Source of the DNA: Phycisphaerales bacterium UBA1161 | Lineage (GTDB): Bacteria > Planctomycetota > Phycisphaerae > Tepidisphaerales > Tepidisphaeraceae | Direction of reading: 5' to 3' | Assembly: GCA_002311745.1 (NCBI GenBank) | Contig: DBZL01000024.1 | Coordinates: 1 to 61,467, forward strand | DNA: 61,467 bases | In this document: one piece after another, positions 8,897 through 16,828 of the stretch | Layout: each line of letters begins with the position of its first letter | Position numbering within the stretch: position 1 is the first letter of the stretch | Program-made: the position numbers and the translations under genes | Notes under the pieces: generated by a model | Told to the model about the DNA's origin: nothing | The model's database searches: none | What the model saw: only the letters and a program-made list of their open reading frames with translations

Positions 8897-10492
8897 ATGG
8901 CACATAAAAAAATCTTCTCGGCGGCGCTGGCGGCCGTCCTGACGGCCGCCGGCTGCGAAGTCGGTCCCGATTACCATCCTCCGCAGATCACCGTCAAATC
9001 CGCCTACGGCGAGCCGATTGCCGCACCTTCGGCCTCCGCCGCGCCAACCGCGCTGATCCAATGGTGGTCCGCCTTCCACGACCCGGAATTGGATGGGCTG
9101 ATCCAGCGGGCGATTAAGAACAACCTGGATCTGAAAAACGCCGAATCGCGCTTGCGCCAGGCCCGGGCGCAGCGCGGCGTCGTCGGGTCGGAGCTGTTCC
9201 CCACCGTCAATACCTCCGGCGGCTATCAAAACGCCCGCGGCAGCAAGAACGTCACGATTCCCCTGGGCGCCTTTGGCGGGGCTGCCGGCCCGGCGGCCAC
9301 GCCCACCGTGCGGCCTGCCGTGGTGTCTGCCGCCGCGGCTCAGGGCGGCAGCGCTTCGGTCGCCTCCACCCCCTCTGTTCCGCTCAGCCCCTTGGGCCAA
9401 GGCGGGTTTCCCGGCGTCGAAACTCAGCTTTACCAGGCTGGGTTTGACGCCTCGTGGGAACTGGACGTTTTCGGCGGCGTGCGGCGCTCCATCGAGGCCG
9501 CCGACGCCGACACCGCCGCCGCCCTGGAGGATCGCCGCGACCTGCTCGTCTCTCTGGTCGCCGAGGTCGCCCGCAATTACATCGACCTGCGCAGCGCCCA
9601 ACGCCAGATGCAGATCGCTACCGACAATCTTCAATCCCAGCAGGAGACGCTGGAGCTGACGCGATCGCGCTACCGCGCCGGGTTCGTCACCGAATTGGAC
9701 GTGGCCCGCGAAGCCGCCCAGGTCGCCACCACGGCCGCCACCCTCCCTGCTCTGGACGCCTCCATCCGCCTCTACATCCACGAATTGGGAATTCTCTTGG
9801 GCCAGGACCCGGATGCCCTGGCCGCCGAATTGACCGCCGCCGCGCCGATCCCGCCGGCGCCGCCGGCCGTTCCGCTTGGCGTGCCCGCCGATCTGCTGCG
9901 CCGCCGGCCCGACATCCGCCGCGCCGAACGCCAGCTCGCCGCCGCCACGGCGCGCATCGGCGTCGCCACCGCCGATCTGTATCCCAAGTTCACCCTCACC
10001 GGCTCCTTCGGCCTGGACAGTTCCAAAGTCCACAACCTGGCCGAATGGAGCAGCCGCTATTTCGCCCTCAACCCTGGCGTGACCTGGCCGATCTTCGACG
10101 CCGGCAAAATCCGCTCCAACGTCGCCGTGCAAAAGGAGCTGGCCCAGCAGGCGGCGACCAATTACCAGCAGACCGTCCTATCCGCCCTGAAGGAAGTGGA
10201 GGACGCCCTGGCGGCGTATCGCACCGAGCAGCTTCGCCGCAACGCCCTGGCCGATGCCGTCGACGCCTCCCAGCAGGCGGTGAGCCTGGCCCGCCAGCAG
10301 TATCAGCGCGGCGTCGTCGATTTCCTGGTCGTGCTGGACACGCAGCGATCGCTGTTTGAAACGCAAATGGTGCTGGCCCAGAGCGACAGCGCCATCTCCA
10401 CGGACCTGGTGGCGTTGTACAAGGCCCTGGGCGGCGGATGGGAGCTCGCCGCGGCCAATGCGCCAACGCCTCCGGCGGCGCAGCCGCGGTGA
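8897..10492 (+). CDS. NodT-type outer membrane efflux lipoprotein (TolC superfamily)
   Basis: 531 residues. The signal peptide ends in a lipobox LTAAGC with Cys20, followed by EVGPDYHPP, the usual start of RND/EmrAB-type outer membrane factors. Two OEP repeats contain the typical long helices (LRQARAQRGVVGSELFPTV and its second-half match VATADLYPKFTLTGSFGL) and YRAGFVTELDV / YQRGVVDFLVV signatures. An Ala/Pro/Ser-rich insertion (about 105-175) makes it longer than usual. ATG 8897 with GGGAG upstream gives the lipobox at a proper distance. It forms the trans-outer-membrane duct for the fusion protein encoded upstream. Confidence 0.93.
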   Translation: MAHKKIFSAALAAVLTAAGCEVGPDYHPPQITVKSAYGEPIAAPSASAAPTALIQWWSAFHDPELDGLIQRAIKNNLDLKNAESRLRQARAQRGVVGSELFPTVNTSGGYQNARGSKNVTIPLGAFGGAAGPAATPTVRPAVVSAAAAQGGSASVASTPSVPLSPLGQGGFPGVETQLYQAGFDASWELDVFGGVRRSIEAADADTAAALEDRRDLLVSLVAEVARNYIDLRSAQRQMQIATDNLQSQQETLELTRSRYRAGFVTELDVAREAAQVATTAATLPALDASIRLYIHELGILLGQDPDALAAELTAAAPIPPAPPAVPLGVPADLLRRRPDIRRAERQLAAATARIGVATADLYPKFTLTGSFGLDSSKVHNLAEWSSRYFALNPGVTWPIFDAGKIRSNVAVQKELAQQAATNYQQTVLSALKEVEDALAAYRTEQLRRNALADAVDASQQAVSLARQQYQRGVVDFLVVLDTQRSLFETQMVLAQSDSAISTDLVALYKALGGGWELAAANAPTPPAAQPR

Positions 10493-10524
10493 AATCCTCC
10501 CGGCCGCACTCTACAATTGAATTT

Positions 10525-11037
10525 ATGGACCAGCGCATCATCGTGAATTTTGACGGCGGCAGCCGCGGCAATCCCGGCGCCGCCGGCACGGGCGTCGTGC
10601 TCGCGGCCGAGGATGGCACGCCCCTGATCACCGTCGGCCGCTACATCGGCCGCGCCACCAACAACGTCGCCGAATACGCCGCTCTGATCGACGCCCTGCG
10701 CCAGGCCAAGGCCCTGGGCGCCAGAAAACTGACCGTCCGCGGCGACAGCGAGCTGATCATCAAGCAAATGCGCGGCCAGTACCGAGTGAAGAACCCCGCC
10801 CTGCGCGAGTTGCACGAGCAAGCCGCCACCTTGGCCGACGAGTTTGAGGATGTCCGCTTCGAGCACAGCCCGCGGCATCGCAATTCGCTGGCCGACCGCC
10901 TGGCCAATTTGGCCATGAGTCGCAAAGGCGACGTGACGGACGTGGACGAATTGCCCGAACCGCCGCCATCGCACGGCGGCCAGCGCATCGTCTGTCCTCA
11001 TTGCGGCCGCGAATTCCAGCTTGAAGGGGAGTCCTAA
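10525..11037 (+). CDS. RNase HI-like protein with C-terminal zinc-knuckle-like end
   Basis: 170 residues. The RNase H fold spans about 1-130 with the acidic active-site set: Asp in NFDGGSRGNPG, Glu in NNVAEYAAL, Asp in VRGDSELII and Asp in NSLADRLAN. This is the RnhA-like reverse-transcriptase-associated subfamily that cleaves RNA in RNA/DNA hybrids. A C-terminal extension ends in VCPHCGREF, half of a zinc ribbon. There is no Shine-Dalgarno. TACAAT (10512-10517) ends 7 nt before the ATG, the spacing of a leaderless start. The stop overlaps the start of the next gene by one base, so the two are translationally coupled. Confidence 0.9.
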   Translation: MDQRIIVNFDGGSRGNPGAAGTGVVLAAEDGTPLITVGRYIGRATNNVAEYAALIDALRQAKALGARKLTVRGDSELIIKQMRGQYRVKNPALRELHEQAATLADEFEDVRFEHSPRHRNSLADRLANLAMSRKGDVTDVDELPEPPPSHGGQRIVCPHCGREFQLEGES

Positions 11038-11624
11038 TGGCCGACACCGCTCGCATCGAACAATTCCGCAAGATGGCCGAGGCCGATCCCGAGAACGAGT
11101 TGGGCCACTTTTCCCTGGGCAAGGCCTATCTCGACACCGGCCAATCGTCGCTGGCGATCCCTTGTTTTGGACGCGTCATCGAATTGAATGCCAACATCGC
11201 CAAGGTGTATCAGCTCCTGGCCGCGGCCCTGCTGAAGGAAAATCGCCGGCCCGAAGCGATTGCGCAGCTTTGCCGCGGCGTCGAGGTCGCCGCCGCCCAC
11301 GGCGATCTGGCTCCGAAAAACGAGATGATCCGCATGCTCAAGGAGCTGGGCGCGCCCGTGCCCGAATCGGCCGCCGCGCCGCCGCAGCCGGTCGGCCAAG
11401 GCCAGGTGCTGTGCAGCCGCTGCGGCCGCGTTGGCCCCCAACTGCCCAGCCCACCCTTCAGCAAAGACCTGGGCCGCGAGATTCACGAAAAGATCTGCGC
11501 CGACTGCTGGCGCGCCTGGATCGCCATGGGCACCAAGGTCATCAACGAGCTTCGCCTCCCCCTGTCCGACCCGCAGGCGCAGAAAATCTTCGATCAGCAC
11601 ATGCGCGAGTTCTTGAATTTATGA
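11037..11624 (+). CDS. TPR protein fused to a YggX-like Fe(II)-trafficking domain
   Basis: 195 residues. The N-terminal half (about 5-105) contains two to three TPR units (LGHFSLGKAYLDTGQSSLAI). The C-terminal 75 residues match the YggX family pattern: VLCSRCGR, then PPFSKDLGREIHEKIC, DCWRAWI, INELRLPLSDPQAQ and HMREFL. YggX protects labile iron-sulfur clusters in enterobacteria and is about 90 residues alone. Here two Cys pairs (CSRC and CADC) replace the single Cys and could bind zinc or iron. GGGGAG precedes the ATG, which overlaps the TAA of the RNase H gene. A soluble cytoplasmic role is likely, and the exact function is unknown. Confidence 0.8.
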   Translation: MADTARIEQFRKMAEADPENELGHFSLGKAYLDTGQSSLAIPCFGRVIELNANIAKVYQLLAAALLKENRRPEAIAQLCRGVEVAAAHGDLAPKNEMIRMLKELGAPVPESAAAPPQPVGQGQVLCSRCGRVGPQLPSPPFSKDLGREIHEKICADCWRAWIAMGTKVINELRLPLSDPQAQKIFDQHMREFLNL

Positions 11625-11652
11625 TGGATGACTCTCGCCGCTGACCCGTGTT

Positions 11653-12672
11653 TCACTTCACGCCCTGGAGCACGATTTCCTGTCGGTTCAACATCTGGCC
11701 GCTGTTTGCGTTGATCATGATTTCGCGCACCAGTCCGATGCCGGGCACAAAATGCTTCTCGTCCGTCAGCTTCGCGTGGCCTTTCTCCTGCTCCATCAGC
11801 ACGACGTATCCGCCGGTCTGCCCGCTTGGCCCAGCCACCGCCAGCGGGCCCCACACGCGGCAATCCAATTTGTATGAGCGGTCCTTCGGCGTGTACGTCC
11901 AATGCTTGGTCCCTTTAAGCGGCCAGGGCCACATGACCTGCTCGGGATCCATCACCAGCGTTTCATCGCCGGCTTTGCGCAATGTCGAGACCAGCCCGTG
12001 CGAGTCCAGCTTCCACCATTCCTCAAAGACCAGTTTGCCATTGCGGCACGTTTCCACGTGCGCGCCTTTGTCATCGATGCCCGCGACGCTCAGCGTCAGG
12101 GTTGCCCGGAACTTCCCATCGGCGCCGGGCGCTACATCGGCCAGAAATACCCCGGCATCCTCGGCGACTTCCAGGACGAACGCATACGTCCAGGTGGTGC
12201 CCTGGCGCAGCGGAAGCAGGTCCTGCACCGACGCCACGGCCGGCGCCGCCTGCGCAGCCACTATCTCAAACTCCTGGCTCTTCCACGGCTGGTCATCGGC
12301 TGTCACTTCCAGCCGGTATTTCCCCGTCTCCAGGCCGCGCAGGGCATTCATTTTGAAAACACCGGCGACGTAGTCATCGATCGTGCCGTGCGCCAGCACC
12401 ACGCCGCTGGATATTCCCTTGACGTCCACCGCTTTCCAGGCGTAAGCCATGTGTTTGTGCTTTTCGCCTTTGGCCAGGCGAAAGACGGCGTCGACCTCGT
12501 TGGAGATGGGGATCTGCACTGTTGGATAAACCGGCGACCAATCCGCCGCCGCGGCCAGGCAAATCTGCAAGCTGGACTCATCGGGTTGTGTCGCCGGCGC
12601 GTTCTCCCCCAACGCCGCGCGCATCGACCAAAGCAACGTCAACGCCGCGGTGCATAACCGCAACTCCCACAT
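11653..12672 (-). CDS. exported protein of unknown function
   Basis: 339 residues. ATG 12672 has GGGAG 5 nt upstream, better than the GTG four codons earlier. The N-terminal signal peptide (ELRLCTAALTLLWSMRAALG) is followed by a mature protein with two apparent beta-rich halves. The first half (about 30-130) resembles an immunoglobulin-like module. The second half (about 140-335) contains LPLRQGTTWTYAF and YKLDCRVWGPLAVAG. No family is recognised. It lies downstream of a minus-strand TPR gene with about 160 nt between, so they may or may not share a transcript. Confidence 0.75.
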   Translation of the reverse strand: MWELRLCTAALTLLWSMRAALGENAPATQPDESSLQICLAAAADWSPVYPTVQIPISNEVDAVFRLAKGEKHKHMAYAWKAVDVKGISSGVVLAHGTIDDYVAGVFKMNALRGLETGKYRLEVTADDQPWKSQEFEIVAAQAAPAVASVQDLLPLRQGTTWTYAFVLEVAEDAGVFLADVAPGADGKFRATLTLSVAGIDDKGAHVETCRNGKLVFEEWWKLDSHGLVSTLRKAGDETLVMDPEQVMWPWPLKGTKHWTYTPKDRSYKLDCRVWGPLAVAGPSGQTGGYVVLMEQEKGHAKLTDEKHFVPGIGLVREIMINANSGQMLNRQEIVLQGVK

Positions 12673-12834
12673 GGCATCTCCCACGATAGAAGCCGTAAAT
12701 GGTAATTAGTCACATGAATTGCTGATAATAGCTTATCCAGTGAGTTATATCAATATGTCATCAAAAAAGCCGAGAAATGGATAATTTTCATACGCCCCTG
12801 CCGCGGCGTATTTGCGCGGATACGACATCCGCCT

Positions 12835-14202
12835 TTAACCGCCGATGGGACGCGTGGTGGACGAATCGATTGACGCGTCCGGCAAGGTCGTCGGCGATTC
12901 ACGCAGCGGCGCTGCATCCGCCCCAAAAATCTGCTGCTGACCCGTAAACTGCACCACCGGCAGTTGCCGCTCCTGCTGGCGGACCTTATCCGCCTGCTGG
13001 CGCAACTGCGCCTGCTGACCTTGCAGCGCCAACTTGTCCTGTTTGAGTTTCTCGTTGTCGCGCTGCAGATCGTAGTACCTCGGCGGCATCGACTGTTGGA
13101 CCATTGTGCCGTTGGCATCCATGATGTACCCGTTGGCCGGCAGGTCGCGCATCTCGCGCGAGTTCCGGTCAATATCCCCGTCGATCTGAGCGATTTTCTG
13201 GTCGATGGCGTCGGACTGGTGGGACAAATCATCCAACTGCTGCTGAATCTTCGCCTGGGCGGCCCGCAGCATTCGCATCTGCTGGCTATTGACCCACGTG
13301 GCGCCCCAGCGGAATAGATTCTGCCGCGCCATCGCCGACTGCAAGGCCGCATCCTGAGCGCGGAAATCATCCACCGCTTTGCGGCAGACCGGCGCATCGC
13401 GCGTTTCCGCCGGCAGGACGTGCAGCGCCTCGGCGACGTTGTCCAGCACCTGGCGCAGCTGCGGGCTGGCGTTCATCGCCTGGTCGTAGAACCCCATCGC
13501 CGCCACGAAGGATTTTTGCCGCCAGCAGATGACCGCCAGGTTGTTCAACGTCGGTGCGTGATCGGGCGCCGACCCGTTGGCCGCCTCGAACGCCGTTTTC
13601 GCATCCACCAGACGGTCCTGCTTGTACCGCAGCACCCCCTGCAGATAGAAAGCGGCGGCGTTTTCGGGATCATCCGCCAAGGCGCGCTGCAGGAGCGGAT
13701 CGGCTTCGGTGTTGCGGTTTTGCCGCATCAGGTCGGCCGCTTGGGCCGCCTCGCGCCGGCCGAGCTGCTGCCGCTGCTGCTGCTCCTGCGGCGTGATCCA
13801 GTCATTGCCGAACTTGCGAAGCCCCTGGTCCTGCCGCTGCCGCCACAGCGCCAAATCCTCCTCCGCCTGCTGGCGCACGTCCGGCTCCGTATTGCGCGCG
13901 ATGAAATCCTCGTAGCGATTGATAATCGCGGCCAGGTCCGTGCTGTGCTCCACGGCGCGGCGCAGGGACGCCAGGGCTTCGGCCGCGGCCGCCGGCCGGC
14001 TCGACGGGCCGCCGACCTCAATCGAGGCCACGTTCTCTTGCGGCACCAGGACGGTCTTGCCGTCGCTGGTGGTGATTTGCCATCCATCAGGCGTTTTGCT
14101 GATGTGCCCTTCGATGCGCGTTCCGTCGTCCAAGATGACGATCTCGCCTCGCGCCGCCACCGCTGCCGCCGCCAGCACGCCCAGAACCATCAGCCATTTC
14201 AT
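12835..14202 (-). CDS. exported TPR protein
   Basis: 455 residues. ATG 14202 is preceded by GGGAGG and gives a signal peptide (MKWLMVLGVLAAAAVAARG) followed by EIVILDDGTRIEGHISKT, a small beta module like those in other planctomycete envelope proteins. Tetratricopeptide repeats follow (about 195-290, e.g. NAAAFYLQGVLRYKQDRLVDAK). A C-terminal coiled coil (about 320-415) and a disordered Thr/Ser end complete it. Reading further upstream would run through the antisense of prmC and is rejected. The start codons of this gene and prmC face away from each other with about 95 nt between. Confidence 0.82.
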   Translation of the reverse strand: MKWLMVLGVLAAAAVAARGEIVILDDGTRIEGHISKTPDGWQITTSDGKTVLVPQENVASIEVGGPSSRPAAAAEALASLRRAVEHSTDLAAIINRYEDFIARNTEPDVRQQAEEDLALWRQRQDQGLRKFGNDWITPQEQQQRQQLGRREAAQAADLMRQNRNTEADPLLQRALADDPENAAAFYLQGVLRYKQDRLVDAKTAFEAANGSAPDHAPTLNNLAVICWRQKSFVAAMGFYDQAMNASPQLRQVLDNVAEALHVLPAETRDAPVCRKAVDDFRAQDAALQSAMARQNLFRWGATWVNSQQMRMLRAAQAKIQQQLDDLSHQSDAIDQKIAQIDGDIDRNSREMRDLPANGYIMDANGTMVQQSMPPRYYDLQRDNEKLKQDKLALQGQQAQLRQQADKVRQQERQLPVVQFTGQQQIFGADAAPLRESPTTLPDASIDSSTTRPIGG

Positions 14203-14298
14203 AGCAGGCCTCCCGCGCCCCCATTCTAGACGCGACAAGCGCCGCGGTGAACCGCAGGGTTCATCCCGCCGCGGCGGCTGGTGTACAATTCGCCTCCC

Positions 14299-15189
14299 AT
14301 GCCCGACTCGTCCGCGCCCTGGACAATCCAGCGATTGTTGGAATGGACCGCATCCTTCTTCCTGCGCAAAGGCATCGATTCCCCCCGGCTCTGTGCCGAG
14401 CTTCTGTTGGCACACGTGCTGAACGTCCCGCGGATCAAGCTGTATACGAACTACCAGCGCGTCGTATCGCCCAAGGACTTGGCGGCCTATCGCCGCCTCG
14501 TCGCCCGCGCCGCCGAGGATGAGCCGATCGCCCATCTCACCGGCCGCGCCCATTTTTTTAATCTCGAATTTGAAGTCACCCGCGACGTTCTGATTCCGCG
14601 CCCGGATACCGAAACGCTGGTGGAAAACGTGATTCAATTGGTCCGTCATCAAAGCGGCCTGGAATCGCCGCGGGTGCTGGACTTGTGTACCGGCAGCGGA
14701 TGCATTGCCGCCGCCATCGCGTTTCACGTCCGCGGCGCCGTGGTGGTGGCCACCGAACTCAAGCCCGCCGCCGTCGCCGTAGCGCAGCGCAACGTGCAGC
14801 GGCTGGATTTGTCGCAGCGCGTGCTCGTGCAGCAGGGACACTTGTTCGACGCCATCCCCGCCGTCGATCGCCAGCCGTTCGATCTGATCGTCGCCAATCC
14901 GCCGTACATTCCCACGGCGCAGATTCCTGCCCTGGACCGCAGCGTCCGTGATTACGAGCCGGTGGAGGCGTTGGATGGCGGGCTGGACGGCCTGTCCATG
15001 CATCGCAGGATTCTGAGCCAAGCGCCGCAATGGCTGGTGGTCGGCGGGCACATCTTTCTGGAGATCGCGTTTGATCAGGGTCCGCTGGCGCTGGAGATTG
15101 CGGCCGAGCATCCGCGGCTGGCCGAGGCGCGGATTTTGGCCGATCACGCCGGCCGCGACCGCGTGCTGACGGCAAAACGCATCTCGTGA
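14299..15189 (+). CDS. prmC: peptide chain release factor N5-glutamine methyltransferase
   Basis: 296 residues. PrmC/HemK methylates the GGQ glutamine of release factors. An N-terminal helical domain (1-95) with IDSPRLCAELLLAHVL precedes a class I SAM methyltransferase domain. Motif I is VLDLCTGSGCIA and the catalytic NPPY motif (ANPPYIP) is intact. No Shine-Dalgarno precedes ATG 14299. Instead TTCATC-N18-TACAAT ends 9 nt before it, suggesting an almost leaderless mRNA. It converges on rpsI with 7 nt between stops. Confidence 0.95.
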   Translation: MPDSSAPWTIQRLLEWTASFFLRKGIDSPRLCAELLLAHVLNVPRIKLYTNYQRVVSPKDLAAYRRLVARAAEDEPIAHLTGRAHFFNLEFEVTRDVLIPRPDTETLVENVIQLVRHQSGLESPRVLDLCTGSGCIAAAIAFHVRGAVVVATELKPAAVAVAQRNVQRLDLSQRVLVQQGHLFDAIPAVDRQPFDLIVANPPYIPTAQIPALDRSVRDYEPVEALDGGLDGLSMHRRILSQAPQWLVVGGHIFLEIAFDQGPLALEIAAEHPRLAEARILADHAGRDRVLTAKRIS

Positions 15190-15196
15190 AAAAGGA

Positions 15197-15673
15197 TCAG
15201 CGCTTGGAGAACTGGAAGCGCCGCCGGGCGCCGCGCTGGCCGTATTTCTTGCGTTCCTTCATTCGGCTGTCGCGGGTGAGGAATCCCGCGCCGCGCAGGG
15301 CCGATTCGAGGTTGGGGTCGTATTTGGCCAGGGCCCGGCCCAGGCCCATGACGATGGCTCCGCTTTGGCCCGTCGGGCCGCCGCCGTTGCAGCGGGCCCA
15401 CACGTCCATCTTGCCGCCCAGGTTGGTCACTTCCAGCGGGCCGAAGATGTATTTGCGGTCCTGCTCCGAAGTGAAATAGTCGTTGAGGGTTCGGCCGTTG
15501 ACGTCGATCTTGCCGCTGCCTACGGCCACGCGGACGCGCGCCACCGCCGTCTTGCGGCGTCCAACGCCCCAGGTGTAGGAGGGTTTGGCCTGCGGCTGTG
15601 CCGCCTGCGGCTGCGCCGCCGCTGGCTCCGTCGCGGCCGCAACGGATTCGGTGGCTTGGGGATCCTGCGACAT
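15197..15673 (-). CDS. rpsI: 30S ribosomal protein S9
   Basis: 158 residues. The conserved S9 core starts at about residue 33 (WGVGRRKTAVARVRV) and continues through GGGPTGQSGAI and GLGRAL to the basic tail KKYGQRGARRRFQFSKR. The tail contacts the P-site tRNA. A 30-residue Ala/Gln/Pro-rich N-terminal extension precedes it, longer than in E. coli. AAGGA lies upstream of the ATG. It follows rplM by 23 nt in the usual L13-S9 order. Confidence 0.98.
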   Translation of the reverse strand: MSQDPQATESVAAATEPAAAQPQAAQPQAKPSYTWGVGRRKTAVARVRVAVGSGKIDVNGRTLNDYFTSEQDRKYIFGPLEVTNLGGKMDVWARCNGGGPTGQSGAIVMGLGRALAKYDPNLESALRGAGFLTRDSRMKERKKYGQRGARRRFQFSKR

Positions 15674-15696
15674 GATCAGTCCTTACATCGCCGCGC

Positions 15697-16131
15697 TTAC
15701 AGCGCCAGCTTCAGTTCCTTGGGTCTCTGGGCCGCGTGCGGGTGGCGATCGTCCCGGTAGATCTTCACCTTGCCCAGCAGGTTTCTCCCCAACTTGCTCT
15801 TGGGGAGCATCCGCCGCACCGCAAGCTCCAGGAGCTTTTCCGGATGCTTCGCACGCATGGTCTTAAACGAATACAGATGTCGTCCGCCCGGGTAGTGGGA
15901 GTAGGTCTCGTACTCCAACGCATCGGCCTTCTTGCCCGTGACTTTCACTTTCTGGGCATTGAGCACGATCACAAAATCTCCCGTATCGACGTGGGGGGTA
16001 TACGTCGGCTTGTGTTTGCCCTGGACGACGGTGGCGATCCTGGCGGCCAGGCGCCCCAGAACCTGGTCCGTGGCATCCACCACGTACCACTGTGCTTGTA
16101 TCTCACCGGGCTTGGCCATGTAGGTGCTCAT
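15697..16131 (-). CDS. rplM: 50S ribosomal protein L13
   Basis: 144 residues, the normal length. L13 signatures include WYVVDATDQVLGRLAARIA, HVDTGDFVIVLNA and the ending AVRRMLPKSKLGRNLLGKVKIY. It is first gene of the L13-S9 operon. Its promoter must lie in the 270-nt gap shared with the divergent Nfu-domain gene, where the minus strand is AT-rich around 16318-16345. Confidence 0.98.
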   Translation of the reverse strand: MSTYMAKPGEIQAQWYVVDATDQVLGRLAARIATVVQGKHKPTYTPHVDTGDFVIVLNAQKVKVTGKKADALEYETYSHYPGGRHLYSFKTMRAKHPEKLLELAVRRMLPKSKLGRNLLGKVKIYRDDRHPHAAQRPKELKLAL

Positions 16132-16370
16132 TGCCGTCCTGCCGCCGCTCCCAAAAACACTTCAGGTCAAGGGCGCCAACCGTCCCATCCCAGAGGGAGG
16201 GGCAGTCTAACGGCCGGGCATCCCATGTCAATACGGACCGGCCGCCGCGCTGGCCACTCTGTCACATGGACGGACAAACACGGACAAATCGTCCTGTCCA
16301 GACCCCCTGACCCAAAAACAAAATATTTTTTCAAAATTCCCATTTCACTCGTAGCGGAACGATTATCAGT

Positions 16371-16379
16371 TGCTATAGT
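16371..16379 (+). promoter_or_regulatory. extended -10 promoter of the Nfu-domain gene
   Basis: TGC-TATAGT is a TGn-extended -10 element. The expected start near 16386 is a few bases before the ribosome site GGAGG at 16391-16395. Confidence 0.5.
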
Positions 16380-16403
16380 CCGCTTGCGTCGGAGGTGGCC
16401 GGC

Positions 16404-16667
16404 TTGCCGTTTACGGTCCGTGAAGTTCAGCCGACTCCGAATCCGAACGCGGCGAAGTTTGTCCTCGACCGGCCGATCAGCGATCAGCCGACCAGTTTCT
16501 TCGACGCGTCCTCGGCGATGGGTCACCCGGTGGCGTCTCGTCTGTTTGCCGTCCCGGGTGTTAGTAGCGTCCTCCTACTGGGGGACTTTGTAACTGTAAA
16601 TAAAAAACCCGATGCGCGCTGGTCCGAAATTAACTCACAAGTTGAGCGGGTCTTGGCGTCGATATGA
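16404..16667 (+). CDS. standalone Nfu/NifU N-terminal domain protein
   Basis: 87 residues from TTG 16404, which has GGAGG (16391-16395) at 8 nt. The alternative GTG at 16395 overlaps that ribosome site. The sequence VQPTPNPNAAKFVLDRPI, LFAVPGVSSVLLLGDFVTVNK and W..INSQVERVL is the Nfu_N domain. In Fe-S scaffold proteins this domain precedes the cluster-binding NifU domain, but here the CxxC cluster-binding part is absent. Such proteins may modulate Fe-S assembly. The substrate is unknown. Confidence 0.85.
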   Translation: MPFTVREVQPTPNPNAAKFVLDRPISDQPTSFFDASSAMGHPVASRLFAVPGVSSVLLLGDFVTVNKKPDARWSEINSQVERVLASI

Positions 16668-16765
16668 GAGATAAGCTAGGTCAGATCAGCCGTTAAAACT
16701 AAAGGAAACCTCAATTATCGGACGAACGTAGTAATTGTTGTTACACGGTGTTTCTTCCCTCCTTA

Positions 16766-16799
16766 CCCCGTAGGTCTCACCCACGCCTACGGGGTTTTT
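16766..16799 (+). terminator. intrinsic terminator
   Basis: A perfect 9-bp stem (CCCCGTAGG at 16766-16774, CCTACGGGG at 16786-16794) is followed by TTTTTATTTG. It lies about 100 nt after the Nfu-domain gene and should end that transcript. Confidence 0.85.
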
Positions 16800-16828
16800 A
16801 TTTGATCTGAGATTTGAGATTTTAGGTC

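Noticed and set aside
14203..15147. Upstream extension of the minus-strand TPR gene
   Set aside because: It runs through the antisense of prmC. A signal peptide and ribosome site place the start at 14202.
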